From Planctomycetota bacterium (GTDB lineage Bacteria; Planctomycetota; Planctomycetia; Planctomycetales; Planctomycetaceae): 5,752 bases of DNA. The stretch covers positions 1 through 5,752 of the forward strand of contig JAPLOC010000706.1 in NCBI GenBank assembly GCA_026692825.1, given 5' to 3'. This document shows, in pieces, positions 1-5,239 of the stretch. The number at the start of each line of letters is the position of its first letter. Positions within the stretch are counted from its first letter, which is position 1. Under the pieces are notes generated by a model, which was given only the letters and a program-made list of their open reading frames with translations, had not been told where the DNA came from and ran no database searches. A program made the position numbers and the translations under genes.

Positions 1-20
1 CACAACCCCCCGGCCGCCCC

Positions 21-64
21 GCGACCGGATCCCCCCCTTAGGAAGGGGGGGCAGGGGGGGTCGC
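21..64. repeat. C/G-rich palindromic repeat, copy 1 (left arm of inverted pair)
   Basis: The segment starts GCGACC, runs through a C7 tract, TTAGGAA and a G7 tract, and ends in a second G7 tract and GTCGC, so it is nearly self-complementary. Read on the other strand it closely matches the segment at 160-202. Homopolymer-rich elements with a TTAG(C/G)AAG core flanked by C and G runs are scattered through some GC-rich genomes, from general memory. No coding signal is seen here. Confidence 0.7.
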
Positions 65-159
65 TCAGTTAGCGCACTGGACTCTCAATCGCAATCAGTT
101 CGGTTTGAATCGCCTCGCATGTTGACGGAATTGGAAGTGAAGCCAAGTTCGCTGACAAT
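65..159. other. Spacer between the two inverted repeat copies
   Basis: This 95-base stretch between the palindromic arms is clearly less GC-rich than its surroundings. I see no gene, motif or strong hairpin in it. With its arms it forms a unit of about 182 bases (21-202) that could be a MITE-like element. No target-site duplication could be recognised at its edges, so mobility is not shown. Confidence 0.35.
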
Positions 160-202
160 GCGACCCCCCCCGGCCCCCCCTTGCTAAGGGGGGGAGGGTC
201 GC
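160..202. repeat. C/G-rich palindromic repeat, copy 2 (right arm of inverted pair)
   Basis: The segment starts GCGACCCC, continues with C runs, TTGCTAAG and a G7 tract, and ends AGGGTCGC. It is close to the reverse complement of copy 1, sharing the GCGACC/GGTCGC-like ends and the TTAG-type core, with a few substitutions and small length differences in the homopolymers. Confidence 0.7.
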
Positions 203-292
203 TGCGCGACCTCGCAAGGAGGGAGCCAAAGTTTGATTCCATCCCACTCATTTTACGGCAACCACTCCTGCCCTCCTGTCTGACGCTCTAAT
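203..292. other. Intergenic stretch without recognisable features
   Basis: These 90 bases lie between the inverted-repeat unit and the proposed retron promoter. No gene, tandem repeat or strong hairpin was seen. Short open frames that cross it also cross the palindromic repeat and show no family resemblance. Confidence 0.5.
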
Positions 293-322
293 TTGACACC
301 ACCACGTCCCCTGCCCTATCGT
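293..322 (+). promoter_or_regulatory. Sigma70-like promoter for the retron transcript
   Basis: TTGACA at 293-298 is a perfect -35 box. TATCGT at 317-322 matches four of six bases of TATAAT, with an 18-base spacer. Initiation about 7 bases after the -10 box would fall near 329-330, which is where the outer 5' strand of the predicted ncRNA stem begins. This agreement between two independent signals is the main support. It lies about 200 bases upstream of the RT start codon, leaving room for a retron ncRNA. Confidence 0.5.
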
Positions 323-329
323 CACGCAC

Positions 330-493
330 GGAGGGCCGGCGCTCCTGGCTGGTGATCGCCCTGTGGCTTTCGCCTTGCCGGGGTAACCCCGGCGAACCTG
401 TTGGACCCTGATCACGCCGACGCGCGACCGATCCTGCGCCCTGCGCAGAGCTGGTCGCGCCCCACGAGAGTCCGCGGAGCGTCGAGCCCCTCT
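330..493 (+). ncRNA. Candidate retron ncRNA (msr-msd)
   Basis: This is the proposed template and primer RNA of the adjacent retron RT. The ends pair as an a1/a2-like stem. Bases 337-345 pair with 476-484 (nine pairs, one G-U). The stem continues outward, after a small internal loop, with 330-335 against 487-493 (six pairs, one bulge). Inside, the msr-like half (346-418) is closed by 347-349 plus 352-358 pairing with 409-418, and contains the perfect 7-bp hairpin GCCGGGG-TAA-CCCCGGC at 377-393. The msd-like half is a strong hairpin: 422-429 pairs with 453-460 (GCGCGACC/GGTCGCGC), then a 4x4 internal loop, then 434-439 with 443-448. G347 or G348, just after a1, could be the branching guanosine. 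The length and the position upstream of the RT fit known retrons. The fold was derived by eye in GC-rich sequence, so exact ends are uncertain. Confidence 0.5.
422..460 (+). other. Predicted msd stem-loop
   Basis: An 8-bp outer stem (422-429 with 453-460) and a 6-bp inner stem (434-439 with 443-448) are separated by a mismatched 4x4 internal loop and capped by CCT. In a retron this hairpin would be copied into the DNA part of the msDNA. Reverse transcription would start just inside a2 near 475 and run toward about 419, giving a DNA of very roughly 55-60 bases. The size is inference. Confidence 0.45.
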
Positions 494-528
494 TCCAATC
501 CCCTGGCGCGGTCGAGTGCCGGTGCCCC

Positions 529-1929
529 ATGCATCCGCGTTTCCAAGCACTGCTCCGCGACCACCTGCTGGGTGGAGTTTGGGATCGCCCCGCGATCACA
601 GAACGGGTCGCCGACCTGTGCGAACTCCCCGCGACCGGACGCGCGGTTCAAGGATTCGTCGAGGCGCTGCTCCAGTTGGGAACCGCCCCCCCCTCGCCAA
701 CGCAATCCACACTCGACGAATTCCTCGCGACCCGATCCCGACCGATCTCGCAACTCCTCCAGGCGCTCCGGCGGCGGCGTCTCCGGACACAGACCCGGCA
801 GTTGCTGGAAGCGGGTGAGTTATGGGTGGCCCCATCGGCGCCCCTGATGCGGCCGGTGCCGGAGATTCCGTACACCGACCTCCTCCCCCCGCTGACCACG
901 CCCCGGGAACTCGCCGACTGGCTGGCTGTGTCACCAAAACAGCTTGACTGGCTCGCCGACGTCGCGGGGAGAGAACGTCTGCGTTGCGACACCCGGTTTC
1001 GACGCTACCGGTATCGCTGGATCGACAAAGGTCGCGGCCGACGTCGGCTGATCGAACACCCCAAGCCACTTCTCAAAGCGATCCAGCGACGCATCCTCAC
1101 GGAGATTCTCAACCCGATTCCCCCTCACCCGTCGGCTCACGCCTTTCGAATGGATCATTCCCCGGTCACCTGTGCCGAGGGACACGTCGGACAGCGGGTC
1201 GTGCTGTCGATCGATCTGCGGGACTTCTTTCCTTCGATCACCGTGGAACGAATTCAAGCCACCTTTCGCTGGATCGGATATCCCGAAGCGGTCGCCCGTC
1301 TGCTGGCGGGACTCTGCACGAATGCGACCCCTTCGGCCGTGGTGAAGTCCGCTTATCCTGTCGAGACGTGGAGGTCGGTCTGGTTGCGGTTCGGACGTCG
1401 GCATTTGCCGCAAGGCGCGCCGACATCTCCAGCGCTCGCCAATCTGTGCGCCTATCGACTCGACTGCCGGCTGCTGGGGCTGGCACGAAAGTCGGGTGCG
1501 TTCTACACGCGCTACGCCGACGATTTGATCTTTTCAGGCGACGCATCGTTCGAACGGCGACTCGGCCGATTTCGCATTTTCGTGGGAGCCATCACACTCG
1601 CTGAAGGCTTCTCGATTCAACATCGCAAGACCCGGATCCAACGATCGGGGAAGCGTCAGTCGGTGCTGGGGGTTGTCGTCAATCAGCGGCCGAATGTCGA
1701 CCGGCGCGATTTCGATACTTTGAAGGCGATTCTGTTCAACTGCGCGCGGACCGGTCCGGAAGAGCAGAACAAAGAACAGCACCCCAACTTCCGCCAGCAT
1801 CTCGCCGGTCGAATCGCCTGGGTGAAGGGAATCCATCCCGCGCGGGGCGAACGGCTACAGAAGCTCTTTGACCGGATCGTTTGGACCTCTCAATCTGACG
1901 CCGCCGAAAACGAGACGCCAGCCGGGTAG
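529..1929 (+). CDS. Retron-type reverse transcriptase with long N-terminal extension
   Basis: This RNA-directed DNA polymerase is expected to copy the msd part of the upstream ncRNA into msDNA primed from a 2'-OH guanosine. RT core motifs are visible in order: the YRYRW...RRRLIEHPKPLLKAIQRRIL fingers region (about 160-190), SIDLRDFF with catalytic Asp229, LPQGAPTSP (293-301) typical of retron RTs, YADD (329-332) with the other two catalytic Asp residues, HRKTR (365-369) and RQSVLGVVVN (376-385). At the last site most retron RTs have VTG. CAEGH (215-219) sits where the retron NAxxH motif is expected. Residues 1 to about 115 form an extension rich in Arg and Leu with no domain I recognise. Myxobacterial retron RTs such as the Mx162 type also carry N-terminal extensions, and the core resembles them. 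ATG 529 is chosen because no other ATG or GTG lies close upstream in frame; there is no clear Shine-Dalgarno. No maturase or HNH domain is seen, which argues against a group II intron. Confidence 0.9.
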   Translation: MHPRFQALLRDHLLGGVWDRPAITERVADLCELPATGRAVQGFVEALLQLGTAPPSPTQSTLDEFLATRSRPISQLLQALRRRRLRTQTRQLLEAGELWVAPSAPLMRPVPEIPYTDLLPPLTTPRELADWLAVSPKQLDWLADVAGRERLRCDTRFRRYRYRWIDKGRGRRRLIEHPKPLLKAIQRRILTEILNPIPPHPSAHAFRMDHSPVTCAEGHVGQRVVLSIDLRDFFPSITVERIQATFRWIGYPEAVARLLAGLCTNATPSAVVKSAYPVETWRSVWLRFGRRHLPQGAPTSPALANLCAYRLDCRLLGLARKSGAFYTRYADDLIFSGDASFERRLGRFRIFVGAITLAEGFSIQHRKTRIQRSGKRQSVLGVVVNQRPNVDRRDFDTLKAILFNCARTGPEEQNKEQHPNFRQHLAGRIAWVKGIHPARGERLQKLFDRIVWTSQSDAAENETPAG

Positions 1930-1934
1930 GACGG

Positions 1935-1970
1935 GTCTCTGACCTGCGTTTTACGCACAGCTCAAGAGAC
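1935..1970 (+). terminator. Stem-loop just after the RT gene, possible terminator
   Basis: GTCTCT (1935-1940) pairs with AGAGAC (1965-1970) and encloses a second perfect hairpin TGCGT-TTT-ACGCA (1945-1957). It begins six bases after the RT stop codon. No U-tract follows, so it is not a standard intrinsic terminator. It may instead protect the 3' end or act with Rho. Confidence 0.3.
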
Positions 1971-2043
1971 GAGTCCATCGCGAGGAGGTCCCATCCGGGT
2001 ACTCGAAGAGTCCGAAGTGACGTACGGACGAAAAAGGGGAGAC

Positions 2044-2079
2044 AGGATGAAAGGGATGAAGAGGATGAACAGGATGAGC
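2044..2079. repeat. Four imperfect 9-bp tandem repeats
   Basis: The units are AGGATGAAA, GGGATGAAG, AGGATGAAC and AGGATGAGC, all sharing a GGATGA core with no gaps. Purine-rich GGATGAA-type runs like this are common between genes in planctomycete-like genomes, from general memory. No coding role is apparent: the frames through it carry no recognisable family. Confidence 0.7.
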
Positions 2080-2158
2080 GAAGCGACGGAAGGAAGCGGA
2101 AACCAGCAACCGCTTCCAGACGGACGCGGCTCTGACAGAACGTCTCAACATCGGCCGC

Positions 2159-2178
2159 GCGTGGGTGAAAACCCACGC
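2159..2178. repeat. 8-bp hairpin with GAAA tetraloop
   Basis: GCGTGGGT and ACCCACGC form a perfect 8-bp stem capped by GAAA, a stable GNRA tetraloop when transcribed on the plus strand. The TAC that follows on the 3' side recalls a dispersed GCGTGGGT-type repeat in related genomes, which I cannot confirm here. It might also stop transcription from either side, although no U-tract is present. Confidence 0.55.
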
Positions 2179-2270
2179 TACGGGGGCGACGTGGAATGGC
2201 GCGGGTCGCGGCGAAGAGGCGAAGCCCCGACGGGGGAGACGGCTCGCTTGTGAGGTTGCGCCAGCCCGGA

Positions 2271-2400
2271 GTGCGTCGTGCGACGGAGTACGCACAGTGG
2301 GCCGCGCACTCGGAGAGTGGGGGCTACATTGCGTCTTTCTCCGAAAGACTGCCCCTGGTGTGCCACCACCGTTGAAACAACGTACTGGGGGGAACCACTG
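2271..2400. repeat. Compact array of hairpins, structured RNA or dispersed repeat
   Basis: Several perfect stems follow each other. GTGCGT/ACGCAC (2271-2276/2290-2295) encloses a small CGT-GCG-ACG hairpin. CACTC-GGA-GAGTG spans 2307-2319. GGGGC/GCCCC (2320-2324/2351-2355) encloses GTCTTTC-TCC-GAAAGAC (2333-2349). TGGTG-TGC-CACCA spans 2356-2368 and CGTTG-AAA-CAACG spans 2370-2382. CAGTGG (2295-2300) can pair with CCACTG (2395-2400) and close the whole block. Most of the terminal loops are three bases, and several helices abut directly. The block lies between convergent genes, so it could act as a two-way terminator, be a palindromic mobile repeat, or be an unknown ncRNA. No protein family fits the frames across it. 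Confidence 0.55.
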
Positions 2401-2419
2401 ACCCTCACGCGAAGCCGTC

Positions 2420-3364
2420 TCAATCAGTCGTTGTACCCGGCGTCTGCCCGTCAAGAAAACTCCGCACGATCTTCGCCACGCGGTGGGGATGCGTCAGCGC
2501 GGGAATCAGTCCGGTGTTGTGCATTTCCTCACGGTGAACGTTCGGTAAGGCCGCCGCCAACGAGTCGCCCGCCGCTCGCAGCGCTGCTCCCTGCCCTTCG
2601 GTCCCCACCAGCAGCACCGGCTGAGAAATCGTGGGAAGCAATGGTCGCAGGTCGGCCTGACCCACAACCGACGCCAGCCGCGCGAGTCCCTTCACCGGAA
2701 CCTGTCCCGTCAGATCACACAGAAAGTCGTAACGCGTCTCATCAAATGGCGGAAACCATCGGCGGTGATTCTGCCGAAGAATCGATCGCCGCCCGAGCAA
2801 CGACCTGGCTCGAAACGGCCAGACTTTGCCCAGCCTGACCAGCAGCCGCTCGGTCGGGGAGAGTTCCCTCTGCGCGTAACCGCCCATCCAAGTCAGATTG
2901 AGAAACTGGCTGGGACGTTGTGCCATCGCGCCCAGTGCGACCATGCCCCCGAACCCCGTTGCGATCAGTCGGTTGGACTGCCCCGGCCAGTGGTCGACGA
3001 TCGTGAGAAGATCCTCGACCAGAAGATCCAACGTGACCTTCGCGCTGTTGGGTGTCCGGATCCCGCGCCAGTCGAACAGCACACACCGGTACTGGTCGCG
3101 CAGTAACCACGCGAGCAGAAACCACACCTCCCGGGGTTCCGACAGCGTGTTCAGAAACACGAGCGGCGGTCCGTCGCCCAACGACATTCCCGAAAGAGTG
3201 GTTCCCGGCCGTTCGACCGTCCAATGGTTCGACTGTTGTTGGACCTCGCGCAATACTTCCTGCCATTGCAAGGGAGGCGGGCACGAGGCTTCCGCCGGCG
3301 CTGTCGGTGCCACTGTCTCGGAGTTGGTCTCGATCGCGGTGGAGGGCGCGTCGTGGTCGTTCAT
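2420..3364 (-). CDS. Alpha/beta-hydrolase-fold protein lacking the catalytic triad
   Basis: A 314-residue cytoplasmic protein with the alpha/beta-hydrolase layout. A polar tail of about 50 residues leads into PPLVFLNTL (66-74, first core strand), then CVLFDWRG (94-101), LIATGFGGMVAL (133-144, nucleophile elbow), PVLLVGTEG (249-257) and a C-terminal NTGLIPALTHPHRVAKIVRSFL (283-304). Aligned by eye to family patterns, GHSxGG has become ATGFGG, so the nucleophile Ser is Gly137. The usual GHIPAL histidine is Leu286. The acid position around 254-259 shows no Asp, and the oxyanion HG after the first strand is NT (72-73). This suggests a pseudoenzyme or binding protein. A GMSLG string at 59-63 precedes the first core strand and is not the elbow. 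Its ATG overlaps the stop of the EIIA-like gene upstream (ATGA at 3364-3361), so the start is secure and translation is probably coupled. It is the last gene of the minus-strand operon. Confidence 0.85.
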   Translation of the reverse strand: MNDHDAPSTAIETNSETVAPTAPAEASCPPPLQWQEVLREVQQQSNHWTVERPGTTLSGMSLGDGPPLVFLNTLSEPREVWFLLAWLLRDQYRCVLFDWRGIRTPNSAKVTLDLLVEDLLTIVDHWPGQSNRLIATGFGGMVALGAMAQRPSQFLNLTWMGGYAQRELSPTERLLVRLGKVWPFRARSLLGRRSILRQNHRRWFPPFDETRYDFLCDLTGQVPVKGLARLASVVGQADLRPLLPTISQPVLLVGTEGQGAALRAAGDSLAAALPNVHREEMHNTGLIPALTHPHRVAKIVRSFLDGQTPGTTTD

Positions 3365-4209
3365 TCGTCTTCGAGTTTCTGATCAGCGGCGCAGATGAGG
3401 TCGTAGGCGTCGAGAGACGTTTCCGCGGCACGCAAGTCGTCGACAAACCCTTCCACCTGCAACAACCGACCGAGTCGCGCCAGCACCGCCAAATGAGTTC
3501 GCGAATCTCGGCACAACACCAGAAAGAACATGTCGGTCAGAGAACGCTTCGCACCGCCGAACGGGATGCCCGAGAGCGTTCGGCCAAACGCGATGATCGA
3601 ACTGCCCAGCGCCTGCGGGAGGGGATTCCGCGGGTGGGGGATCGCGATGCCGAAATCAAATGCGGTCGACATGGCGTTTTCGCGTTCGATGCACGCTTCG
3701 AGGACGGCGGCCGGCTCCCAGATCTGCCAGGTCCGCCCCGCCACTTCGATCAGCGATTCCAACACCGAGCGTTTGGTGCGGGCCTCGAGCGGGACGCAGA
3801 CGGTCTCGGGTGCCAGAAGCGTCGTCACCGGCGATTCGGTGGTGGGGGAGAGGGCTCGTTGTGCCGACTCGACCCCCGCGAGTTCCTCGGGAGAATACTC
3901 CCGCATTTCCTGTTCGAGCCAATGCCGAATTTCGGCCGGGTGGAATCGCCAGGTTCCATCGATTCGATGACCGGGGATGCGACCGCGCTGGACGAGCTTC
4001 TCGACCTCGCGCCGGTCACGGCCGAGCTGGACGGCGAGTTCTTCCAAAGAAATGAAATCGTGAGGCACGGACCGATCCGATACGAACAGCGGAAGAATGC
4101 GGACAATCCACCGATCGTAGGGATCAAGCGACTCCGCGCGGGACAATACTGTAACGCGCGAAGGGACAATCGCACCATGCCGACCCGCGAAACCGGGCCG
4201 GGCCGGCAT
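3361..4209 (-). CDS. HTH DNA-binding domain fused to PTS EIIA (fructose/PtsN type)
   Basis: A 282-residue two-domain protein. Residues about 53-100 (ISLEELAVQLGRDRREVEKLVQRGRIPGHRIDGTWRF and following) look like an excisionase/MerR-type helix-turn-helix, as in HTH_17. Residues about 128-275 match the PTS EIIA type-2 fold of fructose/mannitol and PtsN proteins: TKRSVLESLIEVA (145-157), VLEACIERENAMST (169-182), GIAIPHPR (187-194), SSIIAFGRTLSGIPFGG (203-219) and DMFFLVLCRDSRTHLAVLARLGRLL (226-250). His192 in IPHPR is the expected phospho-acceptor and is kept. No EIIB or EIIC transporter domain is present here, which favours a regulatory rather than a sugar-uptake role. ATG 4209 lies nine bases after the TIM-barrel gene stop, and the gene ends in an ATGA overlap with the hydrolase-like gene, so all three are probably cotranscribed. 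The first 50 residues are of unknown role, and a shorter start (for example TTG at codon 22) cannot be excluded. Confidence 0.88.
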   Translation of the reverse strand: MPARPGFAGRHGAIVPSRVTVLSRAESLDPYDRWIVRILPLFVSDRSVPHDFISLEELAVQLGRDRREVEKLVQRGRIPGHRIDGTWRFHPAEIRHWLEQEMREYSPEELAGVESAQRALSPTTESPVTTLLAPETVCVPLEARTKRSVLESLIEVAGRTWQIWEPAAVLEACIERENAMSTAFDFGIAIPHPRNPLPQALGSSIIAFGRTLSGIPFGGAKRSLTDMFFLVLCRDSRTHLAVLARLGRLLQVEGFVDDLRAAETSLDAYDLICAADQKLEDE

Positions 4210-4218
4210 GATTCGGAA

Positions 4219-5157
4219 CTACGACAACTGAGCCGTCGTCCGTTCGGAAGCCTGCAGCCAGGAGGTGAGTCGCGCCCGGCAGTTGCGCAGCAACACACCG
4301 TAATGTGAAGGAGCGATCTGATTGTGGGGAAGCTGCAATTCGTACTGACCGCGATAACCGGCCGCCTCGAGCCGACGCACCACCTCGCGCAGACTGAGCG
4401 TGGCGCGTCCCTGCGCGCCGGGGTCGATTTCCGAACGCGGAAACTCCCGAATGATTGCCAGGCCCATATGATCGACCAGTTGATCGATCCGCGCGAGCGC
4501 CGCGGGCTCGCGGGCCAGTACCTTGAGATCGACCGCCAGACCGACGCGCGAGTGGTTGCACTGCGCGACCAGATCCAGTGCGGCACTGGTCGACTCAAGA
4601 CACGACCAGCGCATCGCTTGCGCCCCTCCCAGAACCTGCAACAAGACCGCGACACCGCGCTGCCGGGCGTGGTCTCCCAGTTTGGGGAGTTCCTCTGTGA
4701 GCAGTTTCTTGAGATGTGGTTTCGCATGTCCCGCTCGCGGCCCGGTCACCGCCAGCAGATACGGAGATCCCAACTCGGCCGTCCAATCGAGCGCTACGCA
4801 AGCGTCCCACATCGACTCCCGCAACGTCACGCTGCGTTCGCCGGTGAATCCACCCGCCCAAGAGACGCTGGAGACCGCGATCCCCTGATCGCGCAGCAGT
4901 TCGGCGGTGCGCTCTTCGCCGAACTCCTCCATTTTGCGACGCCAGACCCCCATCGACTGCATGCTGGCCGACTCGAAACCCTGCGCGGCATCGGGCATCT
5001 CCCAGCGGTAGGTCGTGGCGAGGTGTGCGGAGACCCGGGCGGCGGGAGACAGATTGGCTTGAACCGCCGCTCGAACTGTGCGGCGGAAATTGGCTGATGA
5101 ACTCAGGGGAGGTACTCCCAAAAAAAGATGGATTGAAACGGAAATGCAATCGCCCAA
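4219..5157 (-). CDS. Xylose-isomerase-like TIM-barrel protein (sugar phosphate isomerase/epimerase family)
   Basis: The protein resembles the AP-endonuclease-2/xylose-isomerase-like TIM-barrel family. Landmarks are TTYRWE (48-53), GVWRRKMEEFGEERTAELL (70-88), VSSVSWAGGFTGER (95-108), VTGPRAGHAKPHLKKLL (137-153), GLAVDLKVL (206-214), GYRGQYELQLPH (267-278) and a final YGVLLRNCRARL. Active relatives bind a divalent metal through Glu, Asp and His residues. Here the strand that normally carries LEP reads LLQVL (Gln174), the DxxH motif reads DLKV (Asp210 kept, His lost) and no HxxD-like motif is clear near 232-240, while Glu273 is kept. It may therefore be non-catalytic or use an altered site. The start is uncertain: the frame opens at TTG 5157, with TTG 5121 and CTG 5106 as alternatives and no in-frame ATG before residue 54. 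Family members usually begin close to TTYRW. It is probably the first gene of the three-gene operon. Confidence 0.8.
   Translation of the reverse strand: MGDCISVSIHLFLGVPPLSSSANFRRTVRAAVQANLSPAARVSAHLATTYRWEMPDAAQGFESASMQSMGVWRRKMEEFGEERTAELLRDQGIAVSSVSWAGGFTGERSVTLRESMWDACVALDWTAELGSPYLLAVTGPRAGHAKPHLKKLLTEELPKLGDHARQRGVAVLLQVLGGAQAMRWSCLESTSAALDLVAQCNHSRVGLAVDLKVLAREPAALARIDQLVDHMGLAIIREFPRSEIDPGAQGRATLSLREVVRRLEAAGYRGQYELQLPHNQIAPSHYGVLLRNCRARLTSWLQASERTTAQLS
5107..5119. promoter_or_regulatory. Short inverted repeat beside a T/A run near the TIM-barrel gene start
   Basis: GGGAG-GTA-CTCCC forms a perfect 5-bp inverted repeat with a 3-base loop. On the minus strand it follows a run of seven T. 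If the true start of the TIM-barrel gene lies downstream of it, this could be an operator or leader hairpin; if TTG 5157 is right, it is inside the coding region. The evidence is weak. Confidence 0.2.
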
Positions 5158-5239
5158 CGGCGCGCACCATCCACGCGGAATTCACGCTCGCTTCGTCCCC
5201 GCGCCCCAGCCAGAAGCGCGGAAACTGTCGATCCGTGAG
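5158..5239. other. Gap between the DUF3500-like gene and the TIM-barrel gene, with one GC hairpin
   Basis: These 82 bases hold a perfect 6-bp stem, CCGCGC at 5199-5204 with GCGCGG at 5216-5221, and an 11-base loop. No U-tract follows on either strand, so termination is not convincing. I found no clear promoter, so it is open whether the three-gene group is read from its own promoter or through from the upstream gene. Confidence 0.3.

Noticed and set aside
401..847. Open frame on the plus strand overlapping the ncRNA region and the RT start
   Set aside because: It has the Arg/Pro/Ser-rich composition of an off-frame reading of GC-rich DNA and overlaps the well-supported RT in another frame.
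529..1929. Group II intron maturase or diversity-generating RT
   Set aside because: No maturase X or HNH domain, no intron RNA domains V/VI and no template/variable repeat pair are visible; QGAPTSP and the upstream RNA fit a retron better.
2044..2079. Tandem repeats considered as a CRISPR array
   Set aside because: The units are nine bases with no spacers, and no cas genes are present.
2295..2400. Cloverleaf-like fold considered as a tRNA
   Set aside because: Loops are only three bases, there is no T-loop or D-loop consensus and no anticodon arm of proper size.
2278..2838. Plus-strand open frame from the hairpin block into the hydrolase-like gene
   Set aside because: Most of it is antisense to the hydrolase-like gene and it matches no family; its first part lies in hairpin-forming DNA.
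3165..3190. GMSLG string in the hydrolase-like protein as a possible GxSxG active site
   Set aside because: It lies at residues 59-63, before the first core strand, while the structural elbow is ATGFGG at 135-140.
3825..4727. Long minus-strand frame overlapping the EIIA and TIM-barrel genes
   Set aside because: It is a shifted frame of two recognisable genes with Arg/Ser-rich composition and no family signal.
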